Below, in pieces: positions 1-12,357 of a DNA stretch of 64,000 nt. The notes beneath the pieces are model-generated. The model had not been told where the DNA came from and searched no databases. It saw nothing but the letters and a program-made list of their open reading frames with translations. The stretch covers positions 7,119,262-7,183,261 of the forward strand of contig CM047808.1 of assembly GCA_026214975.1 (NCBI GenBank), read 5' to 3'. Position 1 is the stretch's first letter, and the number at the start of each line of letters is the position of its first letter. Position numbers and translations under genes: made by a program. The DNA comes from Gentiana macrophylla. Taxonomy: Eukaryota; Streptophyta; Magnoliopsida; Gentianales; Gentianaceae.

Positions 1-159
1 ACCGATTACATTTGTTGAATTGGAGCCTAATCCTCCCTGAAAGTAACAACGACTTGAAACAACAATCCTCGATAATGCTTCTAAGTATTACAACGATACT
101 ACGTTATTTTTGGTGTAATGCCTACTACTATATTTATAGAATTTAGATTAGATAATATA

Positions 160-247
<88 letters not shown>

Positions 248-690
248 TACACTCCTCAATCTTGACAAATGAGGAGTATTTATAGGCAGTGTGTCATGGG
301 CGGCGGCGGGCGGCGCGGGGCGTGTAATGACTCAGATTCCTTGTGTCAGACCCATGTGATGTAATGATGAGTTTAAACCGGTGTGTGCCGGTTTAATCCG
401 GTTCGTGCCGAACTGTCAAAATATCCGCTATGGTTTTTCACTCTTTCGATGCCGATTCTTCAGTTTTGTATTTTCTTTTCATCATATGTTTCCTGTATCA
501 GTACATAGAAATGAACCACAGTAAATCTGACAACAAAAGTTATAATTTTTATTAAATTTATACCGATAATATTTATTTAAAACGATTTATATTTTATAAG
601 TTTTAGTTATATTTTTATGAAATTTCTATAATATTATCGTTAATATGTTATAAAATGTTATATAATTTAGTCATATTTTTATCATATATC
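1..690. other. AT-rich flank, no gene seen
   Basis: No coding region is recognisable. It holds a pure TA tract (172-244), a short G+C-rich patch (298-322) and a small run of repeated 'ccggt' words (376-415). On the minus strand a TATA-like word (ctataaatactcc) lies at about 272-286, which could be the core of an old LTR promoter, but no LTR ends or partner copy are visible. I infer decayed repeat DNA. Confidence 0.5.
172..244. repeat. (TA)n microsatellite
   Basis: Uninterrupted alternating TA for about 73 bases. It is one of five long TA tracts in the window (others near 42218, 46911, 53190 and 53595). Confidence 0.9.
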
Positions 691-776
691 AGCCACACAC
701 ACTATTAACTGCAATACATCATCATCATCATCAAACTTCCTCTGAAAAAGAATATAAGGGCATTTTAAGTCGATTT
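691..776. repeat. Duplicated block copy A, left piece
   Basis: Matches 49756-49841 almost base for base, starting at 'agccacacacac' and including the (atc)n stretch. Sequence to the left differs between the copies, so this is the visible left edge of the duplication. The match stops at 776 because copia element 1 was inserted here, and it resumes at 10515. Confidence 0.85.
772..776. other. Target site duplication, copia element 1 (left)
   Basis: The 5-bp word gattt, repeated at 10515-10519 and present once in the empty site of copy B. Confidence 0.95.
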
Positions 777-2611
777 TGTTAGGTTTTATGCCGAAAGACA
801 ATTTGTAATTGTTTTATTTAAATAAATGACAGAATTTATTTCATCTTATTTATTCGCATTTATTGCCAATATTAATACACTACAGAAAACCCTAAGTATA
901 TTGATTATGTAATCACAACTCAGTGTATGGCTATACACACGAGGATTGAGTTTGTGAAATATGCTTAAAAATTAACTTAGTCCGTAGCGTTTATTAATCA
1001 GAGTACGGGTCTCTAGATTAATTTGCTATTAATGCGCTGAGAACACTTTAGGTGTGTGATCTTATCCGGATCATCGGTAATAGGAGGTACTAGTGGGGCA
1101 TTTATATATGATGATAATCATATAAATTTGGACCGATTTGATTTGAGTTCTCGATATAATTCTGTAATCGAGAAGTCTTATCAAATCACAAGATGATCAT
1201 ATATGGATTAATCTTAATCCTGAGGTGATCACAGACAACTGCTTAGACTAGGGTGGAGTTTGATATGTTAGTAAGGATCACTTCGTAGTATGTGGTCCAA
1301 CACTTCTCGTTGGCTCTATTCTAGAATGAGTGAGTAGTCTGTGCTATCACAGATATAGAATCCATTCCTTCCCTCGGGAAGTAGACAGACAGTTCCCTTA
1401 TTTGTTAACTCTAGAAACTGATCGATCGGCCGAGTTCATATTATATTGAATATGAACTAATTGATCACTAGGGGGTTAATGGTAAATAAGGATAATATGT
1501 TTCAAAAGGGTTTACGGAAATATCCCGAATCGAAGTGAGAATAAATGCATGGAGGATTTATCCGTATGTAATGATTATATCAGTGGACGCTTTCGACTCA
1601 TATATTGAGTGTAAGTTATCTATATTCGATAGAGTTCAGTTTCGGGTTTAGGGTGGTCTAATCCCGGAATTAATAGGTTGGATATAATTATCCTGTCGAT
1701 GAATAAATTTTATTCGATTTATCAGAATTTACCTGAATATGGGTACATGGTCCCGACGTGGCTCCTAAAATAGCATAATTAGTTTTCGTCGTTTCGCCTC
1801 AATTATAATTAAATAGTGCATTGGGCTATTTAATTTGATGTGTGGATTAATTGTTTAGTTGGACTAGATAATTAAATACACGGAAAAGACATTTTTCGTG
1901 GACTCGGCCCGAATTGGTGTGTTGACCATTTTTGACCTAATTGGTCAAAAAGAATGGAAAGATGCGCAGGACTTAACTTGATCGAAAAAAAGGTGAGCAT
2001 GTTTGTTTTTGTTATTTAATTATTGGGAAATTAGTTTTTTGGATAATTATTTGACATGTGATTAAATTATTTATGTGTTTAATAATTTAAGGAAAAGAAT
2101 ATCTTTTATATATCCTTATTTATTTTGGAATATCTTAGATATATCTTTTTAGGAAAAAGATTATTTCAATTGATTTTGGATTAATTAAATAAATCCTTGG
2201 AGGTTAAGTTTTACTCTCCTATATAAAGAGAGTTCTCCCAAGACTTTTGTACTTCACATAACACGCCATTATTGGGAGAAAATAGCTTGGAATTTTCGGC
2301 TATTTTTCTTTGGGTTTCAAGTTGGAATAATCTTCGGGATTATTCCGTAGTAGCATATCAAGGAGAGTCCGGCGCGGGAAACACCATCCACCTGGTGTTC
2401 TTTGGGAGACACACGTTGGAAGGCTGTGGCTTCTCAACTTGCGTGGATATTACTTTTGATCTTGGAGTTAAGCACCATAAAAGGTAAAATCCAAAACCCC
2501 TTGTAGTTTGATCTTTAATTTATGTTCTTTGTTTCGTTTAGATCTAGATCCGATACTTCCGCTGCGTAATCGGGTCAATTTATGATTGATCCGAGGATAT
2601 TACATCTAATA
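777..2611 (+). repeat. 5' LTR of copia element 1
   Basis: Length 1835 bp against 1823 bp for the 3' LTR (8692-10514), with scattered substitutions and small indels between them. It begins TGTTAG and ends ctaata, a C-to-T change from the canonical ctaaca of the 3' LTR. A TATA box (ctatataaag) lies at about 2219-2228, and the transcript would start shortly after it. A short open frame inside the LTR (2272-2487) recurs in the 3' LTR (10188-10397) with indels and is not a gene. Confidence 0.93.
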
Positions 2612-2613
2612 AG

Positions 2614-2625
2614 TGGTATTCGAGC
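2614..2625 (+). promoter_or_regulatory. Primer binding site of copia element 1
   Basis: tggtattcgagc lies 2 bases after the 5' LTR and resembles the initiator-methionine tRNA complement (tggtatcagagc) used by plant copia elements, with mutations. Confidence 0.8.
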
Positions 2626-4607
2626 TTTGATCTAACGATCAAAGTATATAAATTTTAGATCTTGGAGTGGAAAAGCATGTTTTAGATGTCTTATTTCGTT
2701 TTTTTTTTTTGGTAAAATTCGAATTTAATCATGTTGTATGCTTGTGAATGTTGTGATTGAAGAGATGGATTGGGGTTGATATTGTTTACCCGTAGATCGA
2801 TTTTTGTACCTCCTTTGTTTAGTAACAATTGAGCATAGAATTTGTATCTTTAATTATGCAATTTTCGAAATTCCATGTAAAAGTTGCATCTTTTATTGCA
2901 ATTTTGATGTTCCGGGCTCGAAAAGATGAAGATCTTGAAAAAAATGAAGATCGGCCGTAAAACCCAAGATATGAACGGGTTATAAAACTAATAAAACTCT
3001 AATTTTAAAGCTATCATGCGAATAATTAAAAAAAAAAAATTATTTAAACCTAGATGCGGCTAGGGCTTTTGCATGATGCGGCTGTCATAACTTTTTTTTA
3101 TTAACTGTTCTAATTACATGAGGCGGCTGTGTTTTTTTTTTTTATTTATTAAATCAGCCGATATATATTATAAAAAAAAACTTTTTTTTTTATTCAGCCG
3201 CAATAATTTTTTTTTTAAAATAAAGGAATTTTTTTTAAAGGGTTTTATAATTATAATAAATTGGTTTTATTAAATTAAAATGATCTTTCTCCTCTCGGGT
3301 GTTCGTGGTTCGTGATCCGGCGGTTCGAGTTCAAGATTCGAAGATCAAGGCTTGAAGACATAGCATAAGTTTTACTTTTCCTTAGAAAATAGTTAGTCGG
3401 GGTACCAACGGTCAATCTCGGTGTTTACTTTTCGGTATAATTTTGTGTTTGATCAAGATTGCGTGCTTAAAACCGGAATTTGCCATGACTTGCATCTTCA
3501 TGATTCTACTCCAATGCATACACGAAGTTTTTTAATTTCAAATTAAAATAGACGTGTATAACTCGAATAATTAGTATGAATGCTTATTAATTTAATATGT
3601 GGTAGTTAAATAATAAGTAGCTAATTATAAAAACCGAGGACCCGGGTTTTGTCAATCGTTACGATTTTAGTGATGGCTTCTCGGTGAATCCCACTTAGAT
3701 AAATCGTTGAGTTTTCGGTAAAACACCTTAAACAGAAACGAGATTACGCTTTGGTTGACAATTTAGAAATCGGAAAATCTTAGTACATGGGTTCGGAAAT
3801 GGTCTAACCATGGCTAGGCGAGTTCAACCGAGCTTCGGCTCAATCGACTCCCTTCCACGTGTGATGTACGTTACAACAGTTCGACAAGACTTAGCATAGC
3901 CGATAAGCCTTCGGGCTAAACGGGGCTTCTCTTGCCGGATTGGCCTGAACTGTCACATATGTTCCAACGAATAAGACGGCGTAGGCTTGCCTACATAACC
4001 GACCCTATTCGGAGTACTTTGATTTATTGTTTCTTATTGTCAAAGACAAAACCGTAATTACTAAACCCACCACTTTTTCAAATTATTGAGTGGGAGCGGG
4101 GAAGCAGACAGCTAACCCCACGGCCTCTACTATAGATGCAAGCACGTGAGAGAATGGTGACACCTCGTGCCGCTTTGATTTCGGCCCCCTTCGGATGGTG
4201 TTCATCGCTATCAAAATTCAAGCCTTGTTCTCCGAAAGGATAGGATATCGGGTACTCGCCAACATCGACCGCCCGTAAGCATACTTGGGGCGTACTCTGA
4301 CATCTGATATAGTAGGTCACACTCTTTATGGATATTTTCGAAATATCTAGGCTAGAAAAGGAAGGTAATCAATGATTAAGGTCCAGGATGTCCGATTCCC
4401 GTGAGATGTTCGATTCTCGAAGATTAATCATTGAGAGAGATTGTCTCGATTTAATGATCATAAGATCGATATCGACCCTCTCGACAAGATCGTATGAGGT
4501 TAAATCGTTGGAATGGTAGGATAGACTTTAAATAGTTTATTATTCCTAAAATACAAAATATAGTAGTGTATATTTGATTAAGTTTCTGTCATTTTATTTA
4601 CAGCTAC
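2626..4607 (+). other. Untranslated leader of copia element 1
   Basis: About 2 kb between the primer site and gag, unusually long. It contains homopolymer A/T runs at 3030-3230 and several 'gcggctg' words. No convincing coding region is seen; a short minus-strand open frame at 4078-4320 matches nothing I know and is judged chance. Confidence 0.6.
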
Positions 4608-5468
4608 ATGTCTTCGCAAATTCAAACTTTACTGAATGATAAGCTAAATGGCGACAATTTTACTAAGTGGAAAAGTAACGTAAACGTGGTACTCGTATTT
4701 GAGAATGCGCAATTTGTTTTGACTGAGGAATGCCCTGTTCTTCCACCTCAAAATCCGCCTAAACGCATTTGCGAACTACATAAAAAATGGACAGAGGAGA
4801 ATAATAAGGCAAGAGGCATCCTCTTAGCCTCAGTGTCGGAGGTCATTCGGAACAAAATTGAGGGTTTTGATACTGCACGAGAAATCATACAGCATTTGAC
4901 CACAATGTTTGGCAAACCGTCTGATCAAGCAAGACACGAGGCCGTGAGGAAGGCTGTCAATACCAAGATGAGGCGAGGTCAGTCGGTCACTGGTCATGTG
5001 ATGAACATGATTAGTTACTTTACTGATGCAACGACTTATGGTGCGACTATAGACGATGCAACACAAGTGTCCATGATTCTCGAATCTTTGACATCTGATT
5101 TCCTGCAGTTCAGGACCACCTACGTCATATCTAAGGCTCACCTTTCCATGATGGAGTTGATCAACGAACTTCAAGTCTTTGAGGGTCTTTCTACGAAAGA
5201 CAAAACTCAAGAGAAGGAAAAGAAGGTTGAGGCCAATATGGTCGTAGCCAAGGCGTCTAAGTTAAACCAGCAGGGTAAGCCAAAGAACAAGAAACAAACT
5301 GCGCCGGCGGCTAAACCTATGAAGAAGAAGGCTCATCCAAACGCACCATCCAAGCCCAAGGGCAAGTGCTTTTACTGCAATGAGGTAGGGCATTGGCGTC
5401 GTCACTGCCCAGTATATCTTAAAGATGTAAAGGATGGGAAGGTTAAGGCTAAGAAGTGGGAAAGATAA
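4608..5468 (+). CDS. gag: copia Gag polyprotein (element 1)
   Basis: A 286-residue intact frame from the first ATG after the leader. Residues 1-215 match the copia gag (UBN2-type) fold, including the conserved LNGDNFTKW start and the ILESL / ELINEL helices. A lysine-rich stretch (about 215-255) leads to a CCHC zinc knuckle, CFYCNEVGHWRRHC, near residue 260, which binds the element's RNA. Gag forms the virus-like particle in the cytoplasm. It ends in a stop rather than reading into protease, either because of decay or because the downstream frame was lost. It is the best-preserved gene of this element. Confidence 0.9.
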   Translation: MSSQIQTLLNDKLNGDNFTKWKSNVNVVLVFENAQFVLTEECPVLPPQNPPKRICELHKKWTEENNKARGILLASVSEVIRNKIEGFDTAREIIQHLTTMFGKPSDQARHEAVRKAVNTKMRRGQSVTGHVMNMISYFTDATTYGATIDDATQVSMILESLTSDFLQFRTTYVISKAHLSMMELINELQVFEGLSTKDKTQEKEKKVEANMVVAKASKLNQQGKPKNKKQTAPAAKPMKKKAHPNAPSKPKGKCFYCNEVGHWRRHCPVYLKDVKDGKVKAKKWER

Positions 5469-8400
5469 GAAAGGTAATCTCAATTACTTTTCTTGGAATC
5501 TTTCAATGTAGCTAAAGATGTATCAATTTTGATATCGGATAATCTGGAGCTACTAACCATGTATGTTCTTCTTTGCGATCCTTAGTTTGTTTGAGAGCTG
5601 TAGAGGAAGGAGCTCAAGTTATGAGAGTCGGTACCGGGCGTTAGTTTCAAAGAAAAGCAAGTGGGAGCTGTGGTTTTACATTTTGGAAATAAAGTTTTAC
5701 ATTTAGACAATGTTATTTTATTCAATTTTCAGTAGAAATTTGATTTCAGATTCGCTTTGAAAGACCTGGGTTGTACTGTTTCTTTTATGAATGATGAGTT
5801 TACTATTTCAAAGAATGGTTTTACTTTGTGTACTATTGTATTAGAAAGCAGATTGTATTTCATTAAACCCACATAAGCTCCTGTTAAATATCGAAATGTT
5901 TAAAGTAGCACATCGTAAATCGCTAAAAGGCAAAAATTTCTCATAAAGAAGATAGTACATAACTTTGGCACCTTAGGCTAGGTCACATTTCCTTGGAAAG
6001 ACTCAAACGACTGGCTAAGGGTGATTCCTTAAAAGAATTATATGTTGACTCATTACCGGTCTGCGAATCTTGCCTGGAGGGAAAAATGACTAAACGTCCC
6101 TTCTCGTCAAAAGGGAATAGGGCCAAAGAACCTCTAGAGTTAGTACATTCAGACCTTTGTGGTCCGATGAATGTACAAGCTAGAGGCGGATTCGAGTATT
6201 TTGTGACTTTCATCGACGACTACTCGAGGTTCGGATATGTTTATCTGCTGCATCGAAAATCTGAAACTTTTAGCAAGTTCAAGGAATTTCAAGCAGAAGC
6301 CGAAAGGCAGTTAGGCAAGTCTTTGAAATGCCTTCGCTCTGATCGTGGAAGAGAGTACTTAGATAATCGAGTTCATCGACTACCTAATTGAAACATGGGA
6401 TCTGCTCCCAACGTTTCGCGCTTAGACACCTCAAAGAAATGGAGTTCTTTGAAAGGAGAAATAGAACATTGATTGACATGGTCGATCAATGATGAGCTAC
6501 GCCGCTACCGATATCCTTTTGGGGATATGCTTTAGAAGCAGCGGTATACATACTTAATGTAGTACCGTCAAAGTCTATCACAAAGACACCTTAGAAAATG
6601 TGGAGGGGACGGCCGGAAGGCCTAAATCACTTCGCATTTGGGGATGTCCTGCACATGTGTCTTTGGTAGACAAGACTAGTAAACTACAAAAGCGCATTTA
6701 AAGTATGTCTGTTTGTAGGTTACCCCAAAGGAACACGTGGAGGTCTATTTTATGATCCGGAAGATAACAAGGTGATAGTTTCGACTAATGCCACGTTTTT
6801 TGAGGATCAGTGTGTGACAGACTTCAAGCCTCGAAGTAAAGTCGTACTTGAGGAGTTACTTTCGACGAGGTCGGACCACAAGTGCCACCTAGTGTCATCA
6901 GAGACAACATCGCGAATGCAACAGTCACCCCTAATCCTAATCCACCCACACGCATCGCTGCGAGTGGTTCGCCACCAAATCGGTATGGACGGTCGAGGCT
7001 AACATAGCCGCTCTCGATGGTGTGGAAGATGATCCTGTGTCTTTTCGCAAGGCCATGGATGATCGTGACAAGGATCAATGGGTTGACGCGATGAATCAAG
7101 AGATAGAGTCCATGTACTCTAACTCTGTCTGGAAACTTGTAGATTGCCCCGAAGGGGTAAAACCCATAGGGAGCAAATGGCTCTACAAGAGGAAGCGAGG
7201 AGTTGATGGTAAGGTGCAAACCTTTAAAGCACGGCTTGTAGCTAAGGGCTACACACAGAGAGAGGGTATAGACTACGAAGAGACCTTCTCCCCTGTGGCC
7301 ATGCTTAAATCCATCCGGATCCTTCTTTCTATTGCTGCATGCCTATATTATGAAATCTGACAAATGGATGTCAAGACAGCGTTTCTTAACGGCTTTCTTG
7401 ATGAGGAAATATATATGCAGCAACCAGAAGGATACATCGAGGAAGGCCAAGACCACAAAGTGTGCAAGTTGCTGAGATCCATTTATAGGTTGAAGCAAGC
7501 ATCTCGGTCTTGGAATCATAGATTTGATGACACCATTAAGTCATATGATTTCGAACAAAATCCTGATGAACCTTGTGTATACAAAAAAGTCATTAAGGAT
7601 AAGGTTGCGTTTCTAGTGTTATACGTAGATGACATTCTCCTGATTGGAAACGATAAGGGGATGTTGTCGGACGTTAAAATTTGGTTGGCCAGCCAATTCC
7701 AAAGGAAAGATTTGGGAGAGGCGAATTATGTTCTCGGGATCCAATTACAACGGGATTGTAAGAACAAGATGTTAGCTCTTTCACAAGCCACTTACATTGA
7801 TAAGGTGATGGCTAGATATAGCATGACGGACGCAAAGAAGGGTTACCTACCAACTCGTCACGGCGTCCATCTCTCTAAGACTCAGAGTCCTCAGACTCCT
7901 GAGAAAACAGAGGCTATGGGATGAGTGCCTTATGCTTCGACTGTAGGTAGTCTAATGTACGCTATGCTGTGCACTAGACCTGACATCTGTTATGGCGTTG
8001 GACTTGTCAGTCGTTATCAGTCGAATCCAGGCAATGAGCATTGGATTGTAGTAAAGAAACTCTTAAAGTACTTGAAGAGGACGAGGAATTATATGCTGGT
8101 ATATTCGGGTGCGAACCTGGATGTACAGAAGGAGATCGACTCGACTTCCAATGATCGAGATGATTTCAAATCTACCTCGGGCTCAGTGTTTACCATTGGT
8201 GGTGGTGCGATCATTTGAGAAGCGTCAAACAATCCAAAGACGGCTGATTCTACAATGGAAGCTGAATACATAGCCTCTCGAGGCGACTAAAGGAAGCGAT
8301 TTGGCTCAAAAAGTTCCTGAGTTGTTTAGGGGTCTCTCCAAATCACAACGATCCGATCACTCTCTATTGTGACAACAATGTGGCTGTATCAAATTCGAAG

Positions 8401-8565
8401 GAACCCCGTAGTCACCGAAAGTCAAAGCATATCAAGCGAAAGTACCATTTAATCAGGGAGATAGTCCAAAGAGGAGACATTTCCGTCAAGAAAATCGCCT
8501 CTGCCGACAACCCCGCTGATCATTTCACCAAGACATTGCCGTTAGAAGTCTTCAACCGGCACTAG
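5469..8565 (+). pseudogene. pol: copia pol remnant (element 1)
   Basis: Broken polyprotein in pieces. The protease region (5469-5990) is unreadable apart from short scraps. GAG_pre-integrase and integrase run 5993-6391, with the HSDLCGP and YFVTFIDDYSRFGYV motifs, then stop. A scrambled stretch follows (6392-7021). Reverse transcriptase runs 7022-8218, with [44 protein letters not shown] and the catalytic YVDD, split by in-frame stops at 7358 and 7922. RNase H is at 8219-8565, with a stop at 8216-8218, a recognisable ADSTMEAEY, and a terminal VKKIASADNPADHFTK. Compared with element 2 in this window, the 7358 stop replaces the Trp codon of YEIWQMDV. The gene cannot give full-length protein. 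Confidence 0.92.
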
Positions 8566-8680
8566 GAAACTATTGGTATTAGGGACATGACTTATTTCCT
8601 TTAGAGCAAGTGGGAGTTGTATTGCTGTAATATAGATATAGGGTGTGCTCTAAAACAATTAATCCACTTGCCTTTCGTGC

Positions 8681-8691
8681 AAGTGGGAGAT
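8681..8691 (+). promoter_or_regulatory. Polypurine tract of copia element 1
   Basis: aagtgggagat directly precedes the 3' LTR, the expected place for plus-strand priming. A related aagtgggag word lies about 70 bases upstream. Confidence 0.8.
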
Positions 8692-10514
8692 TGTTAGGTT
8701 TTATGCCCGAAAGACAATTTGTAATTGTTTTATTTAAATAAATGACAGAATTTATTTCATCTTATTTATTCGCATTTATTGTCAATATTAATACACTACA
8801 GAAAACCCTAAGTATATTGATTATGTAATCACAACTCAGTGTATGGCTATACACACGAGGATTGAGTTTGTGAAATATACTTAAAAATTAATTTAGTCCG
8901 TAGCGTTTATTAATCAGAGTACGGGTCTCTAGATTAATTTGCTATTAATGCGCCCAGAACACTTTAGGTGTGACAGTCTTATCCGAACTATCGGTAATAG
9001 GGTACCTAGTGGGGCATTTATATATGATGATAATCATATATGGCTGGACCGATTTGATTCGAGTTCTCGATATAATTCTGTAATCGAGAAGTCTTATCAA
9101 ATCACAAGATGATCATATATGGATTAATCTTAATCTCGAGGTGATCTGCATAACCGCTTAGACTAGGGTGGAGTTTGATGTGTTAGTAAGGATCACTTCG
9201 TAGTATGTGGTCCAACACTTCTCGTTGGCTCTATTCTAGAATGAGTGAGTAGTCTGTGCTATCACAGATATGGAATCCATTCCTTCCCTCGGGAAGTAGA
9301 TAGACAATTCCCTTATTTGTTAACCCTAGAAACTGATCGATCGGCCGAGTTCATATTATATTGAATATGAACTAATTGATCACTAGGGGGTTAATGGTAA
9401 ATAAGGATAATATGTTTCGAGAAGGGTTTACGGAAATATCCCGAATCGAAGTGAACAGTCTATGGAGGATTTATTCGTATGTAATGATTATATCAGTGGA
9501 CGCTTTCGACTCATATATTGAGTGTAAGTTATCTATATTCGATAGAGTTCAGTTTCGGGTTTATGGTGGTGTAATCCCGGAATTAATAGGTTGGATATAA
9601 TTATCCTGTCTGATGAATAAATTTTATTCGATTTATTGTAGCTACTGAATATGGGTCCATGGTCCCCGACGTGGCTCCTAAAATAGCATAATTAGTTTTC
9701 TCGTCGTTTCGCCTCAATTATAATTAAATAGTGCATTGAGCTATTTAATTTGATGTGTGGATTAATTGTTTAGTTGGACTAGATAATTAAATACACGGAA
9801 AAGACATTTTTCGTGGACTCGGCCCGAATTGGTGTGTTAACCTTTTTTGACCTAATTGGTCAAAAAGAATGGAAAGATGCGCACGACTTAATTTGATCGA
9901 AAAAAAGGTGCGCATGTTTGTTTTTGTTATTTAATTATTGGGAAATTAGTTTTCTTGGATAATTATTTGACATGTGACTAAATTATTTATGTGTTAAATA
10001 ATTTAAGGAAAAGAATATCTTTTATATATCCTTATTTATTTTGGAATATCTTAGATATATCTTTTTAGGAAAAGGATTATTTCAATTGATTTTGGATTAA
10101 TTAAATAAATCCTTGGAGGTTAAGTTTTACTCTCCTATATAAAGAGAGTTCTCCCAAGCATTTTGTACATCACATAACACGCCATTATTGGGAGAAAATA
10201 GCTTGGAATTTTCGGCTATTTTTCTTTGGGTTTCAAGTTGGAATAATCTTCGGGATTACGGTAGCATATCAAGGAGGTCCGGCGGCGGGAAACACCATCC
10301 ACCTGGTGTTGCTGGGAGACACACGTTGGAAGGCTGTGGCTTCTCAACTTGCGTGGATATTACTTTTGATCTTGGAGTTAAGCACCATAAAAGGTAAAAT
10401 CCAAAACCCCTTGTAGTTTGATCTTTAATTTATGTTCTTTATTTCGTTTAGATCTAGATCTGATAAGCGTAATCGGGTCAATTTATGATTGATCCGAGGA
10501 TATTACATCTAACA
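8692..10514 (+). repeat. 3' LTR of copia element 1
   Basis: 1823 bp, TGTTAG...CTAACA, matching 777-2611. The TATA box is at about 10135-10144. It keeps the canonical CA end that the 5' copy has lost. Confidence 0.95.
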
Positions 10515-10744
10515 GATTTCAGAAAATAAAAAGGGCATTTTTAGTCACACCACATCAAAATTTACCGTTTTTTGGACCACGGGACAATCTACTTTTCCAA
10601 CATCGACTGTCACAAAAGACCGTGGGAAAGTCGGTTCTAAGCTCTAAAAAGGTCTTTCCACCGTGGGGCCACGTCAAAACACTCTGGTGACACTAAAAGC
10701 GCCCGAAAAAGAACTCAAGAACCAATGGCTGCGATCCGAGGGAC

Positions 10745-11152
10745 CTGTACCGGGAAATCTTTGATTTCATCCATCCGTGGATTCTCCTCTTTTGCGGGAT
10801 TAACCGTCCTTAACGAGCGCCAAACCGTGCTATTACACTTAAATCCGTAACCAAATGCAACCGCCAAGTCCTATCACCTTTCTTGATCCTACCCTTGTAT
10901 TCTCAGATAAGCCAATTCATACCACAAAGAGCTACTGTAAGTGTTACCAAACCTATACAATGTCATTCTTGATGGCTCCATATTCCATTCACTTAATTCA
11001 AGATTCTTCTCCAACTCGTCCAATACCGCGCGTCCACCTGCATGTATACAGAAATGCTCGAACGCGAGCTTGAAATCCGGTATATACGGCTTAATCTTCA
11101 TGTTGAAAACTTTTCTTGCAACTAAGGTTACAATGAACAATAGTTGTTCAGA
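10745..11152 (-). pseudogene. KCS: 3-ketoacyl-CoA synthase 3' fragment (copy A)
   Basis: Read on the minus strand, it encodes the C-terminal 130 or so residues of a plant 3-ketoacyl-CoA synthase, the condensing enzyme of very-long-chain fatty acid elongation in the ER. Landmarks: [17 protein letters not shown], the active-site-region [17 protein letters not shown] (the conserved His of HAGGR is present), [26 protein letters not shown] and a degraded PWMDEI..FPV end (here PRMDEI). Family members are near 500 residues, so about three quarters of the protein is missing. Small indels break the frame after ELAY, and the stop that ends copy B is changed here to a Gln codon. It abuts a gypsy antisense ORF remnant at 11153. 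Copy B has the same piece (50185-50588). Confidence 0.86.
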
Positions 11153-11216
11153 GGGGTACCTTCGTCCTCTGATCAGAACGACTCCGCCTGATCAGAGGGG
11201 TACCTTCGTCCTCTTC
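11149..11216. repeat. Tandem duplication at the KCS/gypsy junction
   Basis: The word cagaggggtaccttcgtcc occurs twice about 46 bases apart, at the point where KCS homology stops. Copy B has the same arrangement around 50587-50655 with substitutions. It may mark the repair event that joined the two sequences. Confidence 0.65.
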
Positions 11217-12357
11217 TTCACCACCTTTCTCCGGGATTTTAATGGTAAGGGCTGTAATGTTTGTCCTCGAAGTCAAAGGAATGGGAACACTCTCCTCCTG
11301 ATGAGTTGGTTGGGACCTATTCATGACAGCACTAAGGGGCACCGCGTTAACAGCTATATCCCCAGTCCGGGAAAGAAGACGCTTGTAAGAATTCGTCCCT
11401 TCAGTAGACTTTCTCGATCTGATCAGCTCCCCTCCCACAGCGCTGGGAGGATACAACAGGGCAATCACAGTAAACAAAGGGACAGAGATAAATGTCAGGC
11501 CTTGAAAGTCAGAAGATACAATAAAAGGTTAGAGTTTATATTTCTACAAGAAGCATGCTCCGCAACATTTAAGGGCTCAAAGGGCTCCGGCCCATCATCG
11601 TACATCCGGGCTGCGTCAAGCAGCTTCGACGACAATTCCTTATCAAGAATAAAGAAGTTGCTGTTAAGAATGGTATACACATCGGCGAAATCCCCCAATT
11701 CGGGCGTGGGATACTTGTCCAGAGTGGCCGTTACCCACCGGCTCAACTCAACCTGATTCCCACACCTTACAAAGAAGAATCATGTTCTCCAGTTACTGGC
11801 CGGCGAAGCACCATCAGCAATGTAGGCTTGAACTTCGGGACGGCGAGGGAAAGTGTACCACCCACTCGGTCCTAGATTCTTCTAGATGTGATGGAAGCAT
11901 TGGAACAGAGGGACCGTAAAGCAAACATTCGCCATCCTGCAGAGGATGGAGAACCCGATTATACTCCTAACCCCGTTATGAGTCACTTGTGCAGCACCGA
12001 TCTTGTAGCATCGAAGCACATCCAGAAACGCCGGGCACCAGGGCAGCCATAATCCACCCTTTAACTGGCCCTCCTAGATGGCACCGAACCCCTTAGTAGG
12101 ATGACAGGCATATGGCCGGGTTCCTCCGGAAGTGTGGGGGTATAAATCCCCCGATTTATGTTATACTCTTGACATATGTAGTCCAGGATGCGTTCGTCAA
12201 GTACGGAAGCTCTCCCGAAACTACCCATAAGACGTTGGGTACCCTCTTGAATCCACAAACAGGTTGCCGGGTCAAATGTCTCAAAATAACGGTAGGAGGA
12301 AGCACCGGCTAAATCGGTTGAGGCACCCTCTACCTCAGGACCATTCTCCTTTTCCAT
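11153..12357 (-). pseudogene. Gypsy antisense ORF (Transposase_28-like) fragment, copy A
   Basis: Minus-strand reading gives an N-terminal piece starting MEKENGPEVEG (12357-12061), then a frameshifted stretch with VLRCYKIGAAQVTHNGV-type sequence (about 11960-11830), and a piece with LSRWVTATLDKYPTPELGDF (11746-11495). The order and the 'pLPp..eVLRyYklg...HpNsv..ivgF' signature match the plant 'putative gypsy-type transposon' domain (Pfam Transposase_28). The same domain sits antisense downstream of pol in the Tat element at 37278-39482 in this window. Several stops and shifts make it non-functional. The domain's function is not established. Confidence 0.7.

Larger units (their letters stand above)
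777..10514 (+). mobile_element. Ty1/copia LTR retrotransposon (element 1), complete ends, decayed pol
   Basis: A 9738-bp element starting TGTTAG and ending CTAACA, flanked by the 5-bp target duplication gattt (772-776 and 10515-10519). Copy B (around 49835-49850) holds the same flank uninterrupted with a single gattt, proving the boundaries. Order: 5' LTR, primer binding site, about 2 kb leader, gag, remnants of protease, integrase, reverse transcriptase and RNase H, polypurine tract, 3' LTR. The copia domain order (integrase before reverse transcriptase) fixes the superfamily. Lineage is not assigned with confidence. The gag frame is intact; pol is broken by stops, frameshifts and deletions, so the copy should not move on its own. 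Confidence 0.96.

Noticed and set aside
2272..2487. Short open frame MGENSLEFSAIF..., repeated at 10188-10397
   Set aside because: It lies inside the two LTRs of one copia element, and the copies differ by frameshifting indels; it is non-coding LTR sequence.
4830..5210. 126-codon minus-strand open frame inside copia gag
   Set aside because: A shadow of the intact gag frame, with no similarity of its own.
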